From NCBI GenBank assembly GCA_018645535.1, contig JABGWN010000058.1:1-15122 (forward strand): DNA of 15,122 nucleotides. The letters run 5' to 3'. The position numbers and the translations under genes were made by a program. The stretch is from Methanobacteriota archaeon. GTDB lineage: Archaea > Thermoplasmatota > Poseidoniia > Poseidoniales > Poseidoniaceae. Under the pieces are notes generated by a model that was not told where the DNA came from, searched no databases, and saw nothing but the letters and a program-made list of their open reading frames with translations. This document shows positions 8,149 to 15,122 of this stretch, one piece after another (positions within the stretch are counted from its first letter, which is position 1; each line of letters begins with the position of its first letter).

Positions 8149-10188
8149 TCATGCGACGATCTTGATAATTCTTCCACATCCAGTGCATTCTAAACGAATT
8201 GGACGTTCATCCGACGTCACAGGGTTGGGCACACCACATTGAGGGCAATTGATTGTAGGGAAACTGGTAACAATGTTCGGAGCTTTTGTAGGATTTCTTA
8301 TTCCATTATCGATTAACTTCGGAGAAACAAGTGCAGTTGCCAACCATGCAAAGGCAACCCCTGTACTTGAAAACAGAACAAATAGCGGAGGATATGCAAA
8401 GAATAGCATTAGGAAAACTATCGGAATTAGAATGGTTTCTATCAACAGGGGATAACGGTTTTTCTGTCGAACCATGGTGAAGGCTAGCCAAAGCCCACCT
8501 GCGAGTATTATCCCAACGATGATGGTTAACGAAAGAGGCGCATGCAATGGAGAAGAAGTTGGTTTGGTCGTAATCGAAAATTCATCTGATTGAGTAAGTC
8601 CATCGCCTCTAATCGTAACCATTTCTCCCCACGGGAATCGTAAGTAATCAACTTCGAGGACATCGGATACATCCAATTCAACGGTTGAAAATGAGGTCAT
8701 AAGCGAACTGGAGCCAGAAACTGAGATGTCATAACCTGACCACAATGGAGAAGGTTGTGCTTTAATGAAAGAGCGAAGAAGATTGTAAGAAACCCCGCTT
8801 TGTACCGGCGTTAAACTGTCAATACGAAGGCTCAAGGGTGCATTTGTTACTCTCTCCTCACCCATCAAATCTAGAGTAATCGCAAACGTATCTGCGTCAG
8901 AAAGATCGCCAAGAAGTTCCTCAGATTCTATACCGAGCCCGAGTTGGAAATATGTAATGTAATACGATTCCATATAGCCCTCGAATTGATTGACTTCAAT
9001 ACTTTCAATAACTCTGCTTCCACGATCGTCGTCCGATACAGATCCTGCTTGGAAATTCTTTAAGACAGGGGAAAGAGGTATTGTTTCATCACCCATGTGA
9101 TCCATTCCCCATCGCATCCAAAAAGCCATTTCACCACTAATTTGGAGCGTGCTGGACCTTGATAAGCGGAGACCATTATCTTCGGATTCTAGTTCCAAAT
9201 CTATTGTAATACTCAATGGGGAACCTCTCCCGCTAGATCGTAGTGGTTCATTTAGTGGATAATACCCTCCACTTCCACCATTACTGTCAAAGGTTTCAAC
9301 TTCAAACACGGTCAAACCTGTAAGTTTGACGCCAGGTTGGAGGACGTATTCCATTGAAACATCAACTGTTTCAACCCCACCAGCGGCGCCTTCCCATGTC
9401 CATATGACAAGTATGGCATCTCCTTCAGAAACCTCTGTTGGGTCACCACCGAGTAGAATTCCGTTGACACTCAGAGTTATTGAATCAGAAAACACGAGGG
9501 CTTCCATGCCAAATGGCGATTCTATTCGAAGACCAAAATAGACGAGATCGCCCTCTACGACAGGCTCTTGCAAGGAGAGATCGAGAAGAGGTAGATTTGC
9601 TGAAACTCTGGAATCTTCTGCTTCACTGCCCCAGAGGAATTCAATCTTAGCATCTTGGCCCTGTGGTACAATAAACACCACTCTGCCTGCACTTAATGTG
9701 AGGGATACCTCAGATGTGCCACTTACAGTAACACTCTCGACTGGAATGTCGATTGTCACAGTTCCGCTGCCCGAAACAAAACTAGACGCGTTATCCAAAT
9801 ATCCCGTGAATGTTGAACCTCCCACGGTTACTGTTGCAGATAAATCTAGGTTTGCTCCACCAGCGCCACTCACTTCATAATAGAGTTCAAGAGACCATGT
9901 ATCCTCTGGCAAAATTCCAGACCACCCAGAAGGAAGTGCCCATTTCTCGATTTGTTCGGGAGAAGTTAGCGCTGATTCAAACGAAGCCGAGGTTGGTGTT
10001 TCAGAAAGTAGATCTTCGAATGGGCTTAGGATTGAAGACCCTTCTGAACTGAGGAGATACAAATCGGCTTCGGTCGAATCACAACAAACTGTAACGTCTT
10101 CTGCTGAGGACTGTTCAATCAAGGGGTTTGAAGGCAAAATTATCGCGAACAGAAAGCAACTCAATATGAGCAGTGCTTGTCTTTGCAT
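8149..10188 (-). CDS. Membrane protein: large external region, three helices, cytoplasmic zinc ribbon
   Basis: 679 residues, not a family I recognise. Residues 1-29 form a signal peptide (MQRQALLILSCFLFAIILPS), followed by a double Cys in DVTVCCDST. About residues 30-545 are beta-rich, Ser/Gly/Glu-rich and probably outside the cell. Three hydrophobic helices follow: about 551-573 (LTIIVGIILAGGLWLAFTMV), 580-600 and 602-621, with basic RQKNR between the first two, which fits an inside loop. A C-terminal zinc ribbon has Cys648-x2-Cys651-x16-Cys668-x2-Cys671 and by topology faces the cytoplasm. I chose 10188 over an in-frame ATG at 10215 because the signal peptide then starts cleanly and a GGGGAT site precedes it. 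It lies between the 116-residue gene and the CBS gene on the same strand. The tail could bind a partner or nucleic acid, but no function is shown. Confidence 0.85.
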   Translation of the reverse strand: MQRQALLILSCFLFAIILPSNPLIEQSSAEDVTVCCDSTEADLYLLSSEGSSILSPFEDLLSETPTSASFESALTSPEQIEKWALPSGWSGILPEDTWSLELYYEVSGAGGANLDLSATVTVGGSTFTGYLDNASSFVSGSGTVTIDIPVESVTVSGTSEVSLTLSAGRVVFIVPQGQDAKIEFLWGSEAEDSRVSANLPLLDLSLQEPVVEGDLVYFGLRIESPFGMEALVFSDSITLSVNGILLGGDPTEVSEGDAILVIWTWEGAAGGVETVDVSMEYVLQPGVKLTGLTVFEVETFDSNGGSGGYYPLNEPLRSSGRGSPLSITIDLELESEDNGLRLSRSSTLQISGEMAFWMRWGMDHMGDETIPLSPVLKNFQAGSVSDDDRGSRVIESIEVNQFEGYMESYYITYFQLGLGIESEELLGDLSDADTFAITLDLMGEERVTNAPLSLRIDSLTPVQSGVSYNLLRSFIKAQPSPLWSGYDISVSGSSSLMTSFSTVELDVSDVLEVDYLRFPWGEMVTIRGDGLTQSDEFSITTKPTSSPLHAPLSLTIIVGIILAGGLWLAFTMVRQKNRYPLLIETILIPIVFLMLFFAYPPLFVLFSSTGVAFAWLATALVSPKLIDNGIRNPTKAPNIVTSFPTINCPQCGVPNPVTSDERPIRLECTGCGRIIKIVA

Positions 10189-10191
10189 TCT

Positions 10192-10197
10192 ATCCCC
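10192..10197 (-). promoter_or_regulatory. Shine-Dalgarno-like site for the zinc-ribbon membrane protein
   Basis: Reads GGGGAT on the minus strand and ends 3 nt before the ATG at 10188. The spacing is short but it supports that start over the ATG at 10215. Confidence 0.4.
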
Positions 10198-10220
10198 AAA
10201 TATATGGCTGCACAACCAAC

Positions 10221-10227
10221 GTATAAC
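10221..10227 (-). promoter_or_regulatory. Possible TATA element
   Basis: Reads GTTATAC on the minus strand, centred about 36 nt upstream of the ATG at 10188. An archaeal TATA box about 26 nt before the transcription start would give a leader of roughly 10 nt. It sits in the 78-base gap after the 116-residue gene, the longest gap within the minus-strand series, so an internal promoter is reasonable. No clear BRE is visible, so this is weak. Confidence 0.25.
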
Positions 10228-10266
10228 TTCAACGCAAGTCTGTGAAGATAAGATTTGATTTTGGTT

Positions 10267-10617
10267 TCAAAGAGCTTTGTCCAAAAGGGTTCCAAGTTCC
10301 TTTTCAAACAAGCCGATTAGGGCTTCTCCCACCTCTCCTTGAAGTTCATCAGGTAGAAGGCGCAATCCCAGGCGAGTTGCCGCTCTTGTTGCTTTCAGTT
10401 CTGCATAGACCGAGCGTGCTTTTTGCTGGAAATAGTAGGAGACTGCTTCGCGGATTTCTGCATGCAAATCTGGATCTTCTTCGATTTTGCTTCTGATGTG
10501 AAGTTTGAGTTCATCCTTCACAATGTCTTTGAATGACTCGATAATTAGATCTTCAGTTGACATCAAATCTTGTACACGCTCTCGTATACTTCCTGTTAAT
10601 AGTCTCTCAATCGCCAT
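10267..10617 (-). CDS. Small all-helical protein of unknown function
   Basis: 116 residues, unrecognised. The sequence reads as almost continuous amphipathic helix rich in Glu, Lys, Arg, Leu and Ala, for example EDLIIESFKDIVKDELKLHI and YYFQQKARSVYAELKATRAA, with no Cys, no signal peptide and no membrane segment, so it is probably a cytoplasmic or complex-forming protein. It starts 25 nt after the RecJ-like gene and has the best ribosome-binding site in the window: GAGGGTGG, 7 nt before the ATG. This argues for expression with, or translation efficiency independent of, the upstream rpsO and RecJ-like genes. A structural partner role for the RecJ-like protein is possible from position only. 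Confidence 0.75.
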   Translation of the reverse strand: MAIERLLTGSIRERVQDLMSTEDLIIESFKDIVKDELKLHIRSKIEEDPDLHAEIREAVSYYFQQKARSVYAELKATRAATRLGLRLLPDELQGEVGEALIGLFEKELGTLLDKAL

Positions 10618-10624
10618 GACTATG

Positions 10625-10632
10625 CCACCCTC
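10625..10632 (-). promoter_or_regulatory. Strong Shine-Dalgarno site
   Basis: Reads GAGGGTGG on the minus strand, close to the archaeal consensus GGAGGTGA, 7 nt before the ATG at 10617. It fixes the start of the 116-residue protein. Confidence 0.6.
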
Positions 10633-10642
10633 TCATGATGTT

Positions 10643-11545
10643 TCAATCCGTCGATTCGAAAAGGTGCCCGGTTCGAAGCCATGAATCAAGTAATCGACTC
10701 GCAAAAAGAAGTGCTTCGTCTTTGGCTTCTGGCCATTCGCTTTGCAACAGATGGAGGATAGAGGCCAAGTCTTTCTCTTGGTTAGGTAGAACCATACGCT
10801 TCCATATCAACTCTTCAAATCGAGCTGTCGAAATTCCCTCTGTTGCAAGAGAAGGGAGACAAAATTCAGATAACGCTTGGGAACGTTGATTTGCATTCAT
10901 ATCAGTCCATAATGCTCTTAACTTTTTTAATCGCCTTTCAGAGAGTCCAGGAATCATATCAACATTCGGCTGCGAAATCTCAGGAAGGGGAACAACCTTG
11001 ATCGTACCTTCATCTCTAAGAAAATCTCTCACTAAGGTATGAATTGGATCAATCGTAGTATCAAGACCTTCCATTAGCCACTGCCCTGCACCAACATACG
11101 GACGGAAACTCGTTGTTTTAGTTCCAGTTGGGGAAATCATCGATGCAAGAGCAGAGGATTGTATGACCACATCCACAGTACCTCTCTTTTTCTGTTCAGA
11201 ATGAGGGAATTGTACTTCAACTTCCTTCGGTTTCACAATCAGAACATTTTCTGAATTCGTATCATCTGTCTTCCCAAATGAATCGATGAACACGATCTTG
11301 GTTCCATTATATTTTGGAACAATGTTTTGTTCATCTCTTGGCACGTGCTTCATAGGTTGAAGAAACCGACGAGAATAGGAGATTCCTGCATCGAGCAGAG
11401 CGGCTTCTAGGAAACCAAGTGCAAGTAGACCTTCTAAATCAGCAGATGCTGCTAAAACCAACGGACCATTTGATATGAATTGAGATGCTTTGACAATGTC
11501 TTCTTTCAGTGGAGAAAGAAATGATGTCTGAAGTAAATCGTGCAT
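10643..11545 (-). CDS. Degenerate DHH/RecJ-like protein (probable catalytically inactive homologue)
   Basis: 300 residues. The N-terminal layout resembles DHH phosphoesterases: a strand followed by LAASADLEGLLALGFLEAAL (about 32-51), where active enzymes read HxDxDG, and KIVFIDSFG (about 83-91), matching the second motif. The first His and last Asp of motif I are replaced (only Asp36 remains), Asp88 of motif II is kept, and the diagnostic DHH is absent; the region after motif II reads VLIVKPKEVEV. Around 122-150, VIQSSALASMI resembles the later part of the DHH domain. No clear DHHA1 GGGH motif is seen. Archaeal genomes often place a RecJ-like gene beside rpsO (family knowledge), which supports the call. 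Archaeal RecJ-like proteins are relatives of Cdc45, itself an inactive member. The assignment rests on weak motif similarity and position; the protein could instead be an unrelated alpha/beta protein. Confidence 0.55.
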   Translation of the reverse strand: MHDLLQTSFLSPLKEDIVKASQFISNGPLVLAASADLEGLLALGFLEAALLDAGISYSRRFLQPMKHVPRDEQNIVPKYNGTKIVFIDSFGKTDDTNSENVLIVKPKEVEVQFPHSEQKKRGTVDVVIQSSALASMISPTGTKTTSFRPYVGAGQWLMEGLDTTIDPIHTLVRDFLRDEGTIKVVPLPEISQPNVDMIPGLSERRLKKLRALWTDMNANQRSQALSEFCLPSLATEGISTARFEELIWKRMVLPNQEKDLASILHLLQSEWPEAKDEALLFASRLLDSWLRTGHLFESTD

Positions 11546-11555
11546 GTCTGACCCA

Positions 11556-11573
11556 ACGGGGCCTCAACCCCGT
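11556..11573 (-). promoter_or_regulatory. GC-rich hairpin between rpsO and the RecJ-like gene
   Basis: ACGGGG and CCCCGT form a perfect 6-bp stem around a 6-nt loop in the 47-base gap after rpsO. The stem ends 10 nt before the ATG at 11545, where it could restrict ribosome entry. No U-run follows, so it does not look like a bacterial intrinsic terminator. It could also be a processing or attenuation site, or a chance repeat. Confidence 0.45.
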
Positions 11574-11592
11574 CACACATGAATGCTCCCAA

Positions 11593-12048
11593 TCACTCGA
11601 CAATAAGTCTGAGTTGGTCACGCTTGTAGCGCCAGTCTGAATCTAAACGACCCTCTGCCTTGTAGTAGTTTCCTAATCGGCGAATCTTTGCTTCAGTCAG
11701 TCCAAGAGAACGCTTGTTGTGGAGATCTCTGCTGTTTGTAGTGAGATGCTCGATGATAGCGACTGCTTGGCGCATGAGATTCATCAAATCTTCAGGATAG
11801 GTTCCGCTTTCGTCGTTCTCACTGAGAACAGCACCGATGCGCTTTCCGAGAACGAGTCGGACATTTGGAACAGCGTGCTTATCACGAAGAATTGTTCCGA
11901 TTTGTGCTGTGGACATACCGTCTTTGAAATATTGAAGAATGAGGGACTCAATCTCCTTAGCGTCTTTGTTAGACCACTCTGGAGCTTCGGTCATGAAAGG
12001 CTTCGATGAGCCACTTTTTCCTCTCTTAGATGCGTACATACGTGCCAT
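11593..12048 (-). CDS. rpsO: 30S ribosomal protein S15 (S13e type)
   Basis: 151 residues, the usual archaeal/eukaryotic length, much longer than the roughly 89-residue bacterial S15. It binds 16S rRNA in the small-subunit platform. It opens MARMYASKRGKSGSSKP, the standard archaeal start, and contains PEWSNKDAKEIESLI, STAQIGTILRDKHAVPNVRL, the PEDLMNLMRQAV helix, and the conserved RNA-binding C-terminal part: HLTTNSRDLHNKRSLGLTEA and then KIRRLGNYYK. The frame stays open upstream to 12288 but that part has no family similarity and overlaps arcS, so the start is 12048. GGAG lies 8 nt upstream. It follows arcS by 62 nt and precedes the RecJ-like gene by 47 nt, a neighbour pairing seen in other archaea. 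Confidence 0.97.
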   Translation of the reverse strand: MARMYASKRGKSGSSKPFMTEAPEWSNKDAKEIESLILQYFKDGMSTAQIGTILRDKHAVPNVRLVLGKRIGAVLSENDESGTYPEDLMNLMRQAVAIIEHLTTNSRDLHNKRSLGLTEAKIRRLGNYYKAEGRLDSDWRYKRDQLRLIVE

Positions 12049-12056
12049 ATCAACTA

Positions 12057-12060
12057 CTCC
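12057..12060 (-). promoter_or_regulatory. Shine-Dalgarno-like site for rpsO
   Basis: GGAG on the minus strand, 8 nt before the ATG at 12048. It supports the short rpsO start. Confidence 0.5.
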
Positions 12061-12110
12061 GAGCAGCCTTGCGACTTGCTCTCCCTTCTTAATCGCATCG
12101 CTGTATGAAA

Positions 12111-13880
12111 CTAAATTCGTTGATGCATCTTTGCCAAACGACCGGGAGTGCCTGACCATTCCCATCCGGGAGCGATACTCCTTGCAAGTCCAATAGCGAC
12201 ATCGTTTTGCATGACAATCAAATCTTGACCCATGAGTATTCCAGCCTCGAAAGATTTCACGATTCCATAATGCAAATCCCCCTTCCATTTGACATCATCA
12301 ACAAGATGCACACGCGGAAGTGCAGAGCAGGCATCCAGATATTTCACGGCCTCTTTACTGAAAGAGAATCCTGCCCGTTCGAATGACCACAGAGCGATTT
12401 GTTTACCATCGCGTTCAATCTTCCATCGAGGTGGTTTTCCACGCACTCTACAATCATTAAGCCAATCATCAGATTTGTGAAGATATCGAGAGATGCTCAT
12501 GAATCGGTCGAGATTGACTCTCTCACCTTTCCTTCGATGGATACGAAGTTCTTCCTTTGCAGTTTGGACTGCTTCAGTCAATCGATGCAATGCAGTCCTA
12601 GAACCTGAACTTTCGCCTTGCCTTGTATCGATAATGTTGAATCCTTCAATCTCGATTACCATTCCGCTGTGATTAATGATACGATTGTAATCATGTCGCT
12701 CCACGAGGTTTCGAACCATCGATTCAATTCGATGGAGTTCATCACGAGACCAGTCCCCTGTCACCGGTATGTCGTAAAATGCTGCAGGCCAAACGTCTTC
12801 AAGATCCCTTGGAACGAGTCCAAGAGGTGATGTTACCATGACCTCATGACAAGCGTTAGTGCCGAGTGCTTGGATGAATTTGCGGTGTGATTTAGACAAG
12901 CGATACGGCTTTCTCGCTGAACATGGAAGCAGGACAAGGACATTGTCCAACTTTTCAGGGACTTGATAGGTATTTGAGATGAAATCCACCCACTGCTCAA
13001 CAGATGAATCTTGATGACTCGTTGTGCTCAGGTAATCAATTCGGTTGACACCCAAGGGATGAATTCTCATGATATTGTCAGATGATTTCATCATCTTATC
13101 GAAGAAACGCATATGTTCGACGAGTTTTGGGCTATTCAGACTCTGTTGTTCAGCAAGTGTTCGTAGAGTACCAGATGAGATTGCAGAGCGAACTGAACGC
13201 AGTGATTGATCGTAATGATCGACTGCAACAGCAGGTGAACAGTCTTCTCCATCTAACGGAGCACGTGGGCCGAAGGCTGTGAGAAGATGACCCGAGGCAA
13301 CTGCGAATCCTGAACGAGAAAAGTCAAAGATATCCACACCAAACCAAGCAAGGACGGCAGCGTTATCAGGACCACCCAGACCCGGTGTCCAAAGAAGTGA
13401 ACCTGGAAATCTGTTCTTGATGACACTGATTGCTTGAACCAACTTCCCCGTTTGTGCAGCGAGTTGGACAGCATCTACTAAAACGACAATATGCGGTTTC
13501 AAGTCAGCAACGAGAAGGGAAGGATCATGATGTAATCGCTGCCATGAGAGCGGTAAAACTGAACCTGAATCTGCGGATTCTCCAGCATTGGCTTCATCAA
13601 GCGAAGGTGGTAATACGTGGCCAATGGATGCTTCAAAGATGGGCCCTAGTACGTCAAAATCTGGAGGTGTTAGGCAATGCGGAGTATCGATTGTCAGTTT
13701 TGCAGGAATGGTTCGTGTCTGACTTGAACGAAATGGCGCAATGCTTTGTAATTCAATAGGATCGTGGGAAGAAGAAATCAAACACGGTGTTTGAGCAACA
13801 GGTGCACTTCTATTCCCGAGACCCCATATTCTTGAAAAACGGTAACGATGCAAGACTGTGCGCCCAAGTCCTTCCGCCAT
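12111..13880 (-). CDS. arcS: Archaeosine synthase ArcS (TgtA2)
   Basis: 589 residues. ArcS acts on preQ0 placed at position 15 of the tRNA D-loop by the TGT enzyme, and converts it to archaeosine, either directly or via a lysine adduct completed by RaSEA. The signature ArcS motif is intact: PCSARKPYRLSKSHRKF at about 319-335. Ahead of it is a degenerate TGT-like half, with PGLGGPDNAAVLAWFGVDIF at about 166-185. The C-terminus from about 521 is a PUA RNA-binding domain, with HYGIVKSFEAGILMGQDLIV followed by QNDVAIGLARSIAPGWEW. The frame stays open to 13982, but those first 34 residues are Cys/hydrophobic without family likeness and overlap the divergent gene; AGGGAT 4 nt before the ATG at 13880 supports the shorter start. 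It is probably the first gene of the minus-strand series. tgtA itself is not in the window. Confidence 0.93.
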   Translation of the reverse strand: MAEGLGRTVLHRYRFSRIWGLGNRSAPVAQTPCLISSSHDPIELQSIAPFRSSQTRTIPAKLTIDTPHCLTPPDFDVLGPIFEASIGHVLPPSLDEANAGESADSGSVLPLSWQRLHHDPSLLVADLKPHIVVLVDAVQLAAQTGKLVQAISVIKNRFPGSLLWTPGLGGPDNAAVLAWFGVDIFDFSRSGFAVASGHLLTAFGPRAPLDGEDCSPAVAVDHYDQSLRSVRSAISSGTLRTLAEQQSLNSPKLVEHMRFFDKMMKSSDNIMRIHPLGVNRIDYLSTTSHQDSSVEQWVDFISNTYQVPEKLDNVLVLLPCSARKPYRLSKSHRKFIQALGTNACHEVMVTSPLGLVPRDLEDVWPAAFYDIPVTGDWSRDELHRIESMVRNLVERHDYNRIINHSGMVIEIEGFNIIDTRQGESSGSRTALHRLTEAVQTAKEELRIHRRKGERVNLDRFMSISRYLHKSDDWLNDCRVRGKPPRWKIERDGKQIALWSFERAGFSFSKEAVKYLDACSALPRVHLVDDVKWKGDLHYGIVKSFEAGILMGQDLIVMQNDVAIGLARSIAPGWEWSGTPGRLAKMHQRI

Positions 13881-13963
13881 AGTTATCCCTGAGTACTCTG
13901 CTTCTTGAAGGATGTTACTCGGAAAAAGAAAGTGTTGAAAGACTAGAGGATGGACCCTAATGC
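13881..13963. promoter_or_regulatory. Divergent intergenic region between arcS and the secreted-protein gene
   Basis: 83 bases that must carry, or closely flank, the promoters for both directions. The arcS side has AGGGAT (13885-13890) as a Shine-Dalgarno-like site. On the plus strand GAGGA (13946-13950) lies 13 nt before the ATG at 13964, rather far for ribosome binding. A purine-rich run GGAAAAAGAAAG (13921-13932) is the only A-rich stretch; I see no convincing TATA box on either strand. Confidence 0.4.
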
Positions 13964-15122
13964 ATGGGAGGCAGGAACACACGGTATCGGACTGGACTGT
14001 TTCTGTTATCGATTCTTATTCTCTGTCAATTACCATTGAACACCCATGCAGATGAATCCCCCATTGTTTTCGTTATTGATGAACGAGTCCAGATGATAAC
14101 ACTCGATGCAGATACGAGTTATGACATCTCAGAATCTGTATCTGAAGGAGACGTAATCTCGGTTGCAGTAGGTTGTGATTTCTGCTCAGTTTCGATTGAG
14201 GAAAACGGTTCAATAACAACCTCAACCTCTATCGCAACTGTCGTAGCTTCAGAAGCAGGTTTAGCTAATATTTCGATATCTTCGGTAGAGACAGAGACGA
14301 TTACAACCTCTATACTCGTAGCCCCTGATACTCAACATCCATCACAACGCCCTGCCCCAGATGATTCCTTTGACCTTGATTCAAATGGTCGCTGCATCTC
14401 ATCTGTAGATTGTATTGATGTTCATCGAGGGAACTTGAACACCATTTCTACAGGTTCTTATTCATCAGATTGGTTTGAATCAGGATTAGTTCGTTCTGAA
14501 GCACCAGAATATTGGGCTATCGAAGTACTTGAGGGAGATCTTGTTGAGTTCAAACTCCACCATACGTCAGATAATATTCGATTTGATTTCTCCTTTCAAA
14601 ATTCAACAATCGAATTGCCTCTTCCTCTCTTAATCGAATCTGCAACTGGAACTAATCCAGATCTCTTAACATCAACAGAATACATCGACATTCTCGAAGA
14701 CGGTCGATTAATCGTTAAAATTTCTACAACTGCCGCCCAATCCGCCTATGCATTACAACGTTCAATTCATTCAAAATCCCTCACACAGCAAATTGATGAT
14801 AACACTTTCACATTTACACAAATAGGCCACACACACTCACAGACTGCATTTAGTTTCAAAGAAACGAATTTAGTAAAACTTGCACCTATGGTTGAGAATA
14901 TCAAGGTGGAGTTAACTGTAAAAATTGGATCAGATTGGATATTAATGCCAGAAATTGAGGTCAGTAAAAATACAGTAAAACGAATTTATGCCTATCCTAA
15001 TTCCTCTATGGCAATGTTAAAAATTACATCTGACGTTCACTGGGTTGATGTGTCCATTGAATCTTTTTCTGATGGGAATATAAGTATGGATGCGCCAAGC
15101 TTCGCTCCTACCGATCCGAATA
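13964..15122 (+). CDS. Secreted or surface protein, 3' end outside window
   Basis: The frame is open from this ATG to the last base: 386 complete codons with no stop. An in-frame TAA at 13958 makes this the earliest possible start. The N-terminus is a signal peptide, basic NTRYR then LFLLSILILCQL, cleaved near THA-D at residue 29/30. The mature part is acidic, Ser/Thr-rich and beta-prone with several sequons (NGS, NIS, NSS, NST). Near residues 138-195 a stretch with SNGRCISSVDCIDV, TGSYSSDWFESGLV and YWAIEVLEGDLVEFKL resembles the surface-exposed PPC-like beta domains of secreted proteins, where a '(S/D)DWF/Y...G D x V' pattern recurs. That likeness is weak. The cysteine pairs GCDFC and C..SVDC could form disulfides. 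Function is unknown; an archaeal single-pass surface protein with a distal anchor would fit, but the anchor is not visible here. Confidence 0.8.
   Translation, partial: MGGRNTRYRTGLFLLSILILCQLPLNTHADESPIVFVIDERVQMITLDADTSYDISESVSEGDVISVAVGCDFCSVSIEENGSITTSTSIATVVASEAGLANISISSVETETITTSILVAPDTQHPSQRPAPDDSFDLDSNGRCISSVDCIDVHRGNLNTISTGSYSSDWFESGLVRSEAPEYWAIEVLEGDLVEFKLHHTSDNIRFDFSFQNSTIELPLPLLIESATGTNPDLLTSTEYIDILEDGRLIVKISTTAAQSAYALQRSIHSKSLTQQIDDNTFTFTQIGHTHSQTAFSFKETNLVKLAPMVENIKVELTVKIGSDWILMPEIEVSKNTVKRIYAYPNSSMAMLKITSDVHWVDVSIESFSDGNISMDAPSFAPTDPN

Noticed and set aside
12049..12288. Upstream extension of the S15 frame
   Set aside because: It overlaps the end of arcS in another frame, and the residues are unlike S15; the canonical archaeal S15 start MARM is at 12048.
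13881..13982. N-terminal extension of ArcS to an ATG at 13982
   Set aside because: The extra 34 residues have no family likeness, overlap the divergent secreted-protein gene, and a better ATG with a ribosome-binding site lies at 13880.
1..15122. tRNA, rRNA, CRISPR, insertion sequence or integrase
   Set aside because: No cloverleaf-like gene, no regularly spaced direct repeats, no transposase or recombinase motif, and no long terminal inverted repeats were seen.
1..15122. A new defence or mobile system
   Set aside because: Every gene is either a core housekeeping gene, an envelope protein or a small unknown in a dense core-genome layout; no nuclease, helicase, reverse transcriptase, toxin or STAND-like domains accompany the unknowns.

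Overview
The window is archaeal chromosome, A+T-leaning and tightly packed. The evidence is an archaeal/eukaryotic-type PheRS beta chain, an archaeal GlnRS-like GluRS, an S15 of the long S13e type, and ArcS, the tRNA archaeosine synthase known only from archaea. Several large, sequon-rich secreted or membrane proteins of unknown function, plus this gene mixture, suggest a marine planktonic Thermoplasmatota such as Marine Group II/Poseidoniales. That placement is inference and was not tested by any search.

Layout. (1) Bases 1-2335, plus strand: the 3' part of pheT (its start lies left of the window), then a SRAP/HMCES-type abasic-site shield gene 9 nt later. (2) 2326-2709, minus strand: a 127-residue unknown protein whose stop overlaps the SRAP gene tail to tail. 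(3) 2786-7687, plus strand: an 809-residue surface protein with one membrane anchor and a cytoplasmic tail, then rnhB (RNase HII), then gltX, spaced or overlapping so closely that they look like one operon. (4) 7693-13880, minus strand, reading right to left: arcS, rpsO (S15), a degenerate DHH/RecJ-like protein, a small helical protein, a 679-residue membrane protein ending in a zinc ribbon, and a CBS-pair protein. (5) 13964 to the end, plus strand: the 5' part of a secreted protein that runs off the window.

How it fits together. Three genes serve tRNA charging or modification (pheT, gltX, arcS) and one serves the ribosome (rpsO). Each of pheT, gltX and rpsO lies directly beside a gene for DNA maintenance: SRAP, RNase HII and the RecJ-like protein respectively. 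The remaining genes are cell-envelope proteins or unknowns. I see no tRNA or rRNA gene, insertion sequence, CRISPR array, integrase, toxin-antitoxin pair or phage gene. This looks like ordinary core chromosome with several undescribed envelope proteins. The most unusual items are the RecJ-like protein that has lost its catalytic motifs and the membrane protein joining a large external region to a cytoplasmic zinc ribbon.

Several starts were moved inward from the longest open frame using family length, signal peptides and Shine-Dalgarno-like sites: 2786, 5224, 10188, 12048 and 13880. No gene-free stretch exceeds about 85 bases.
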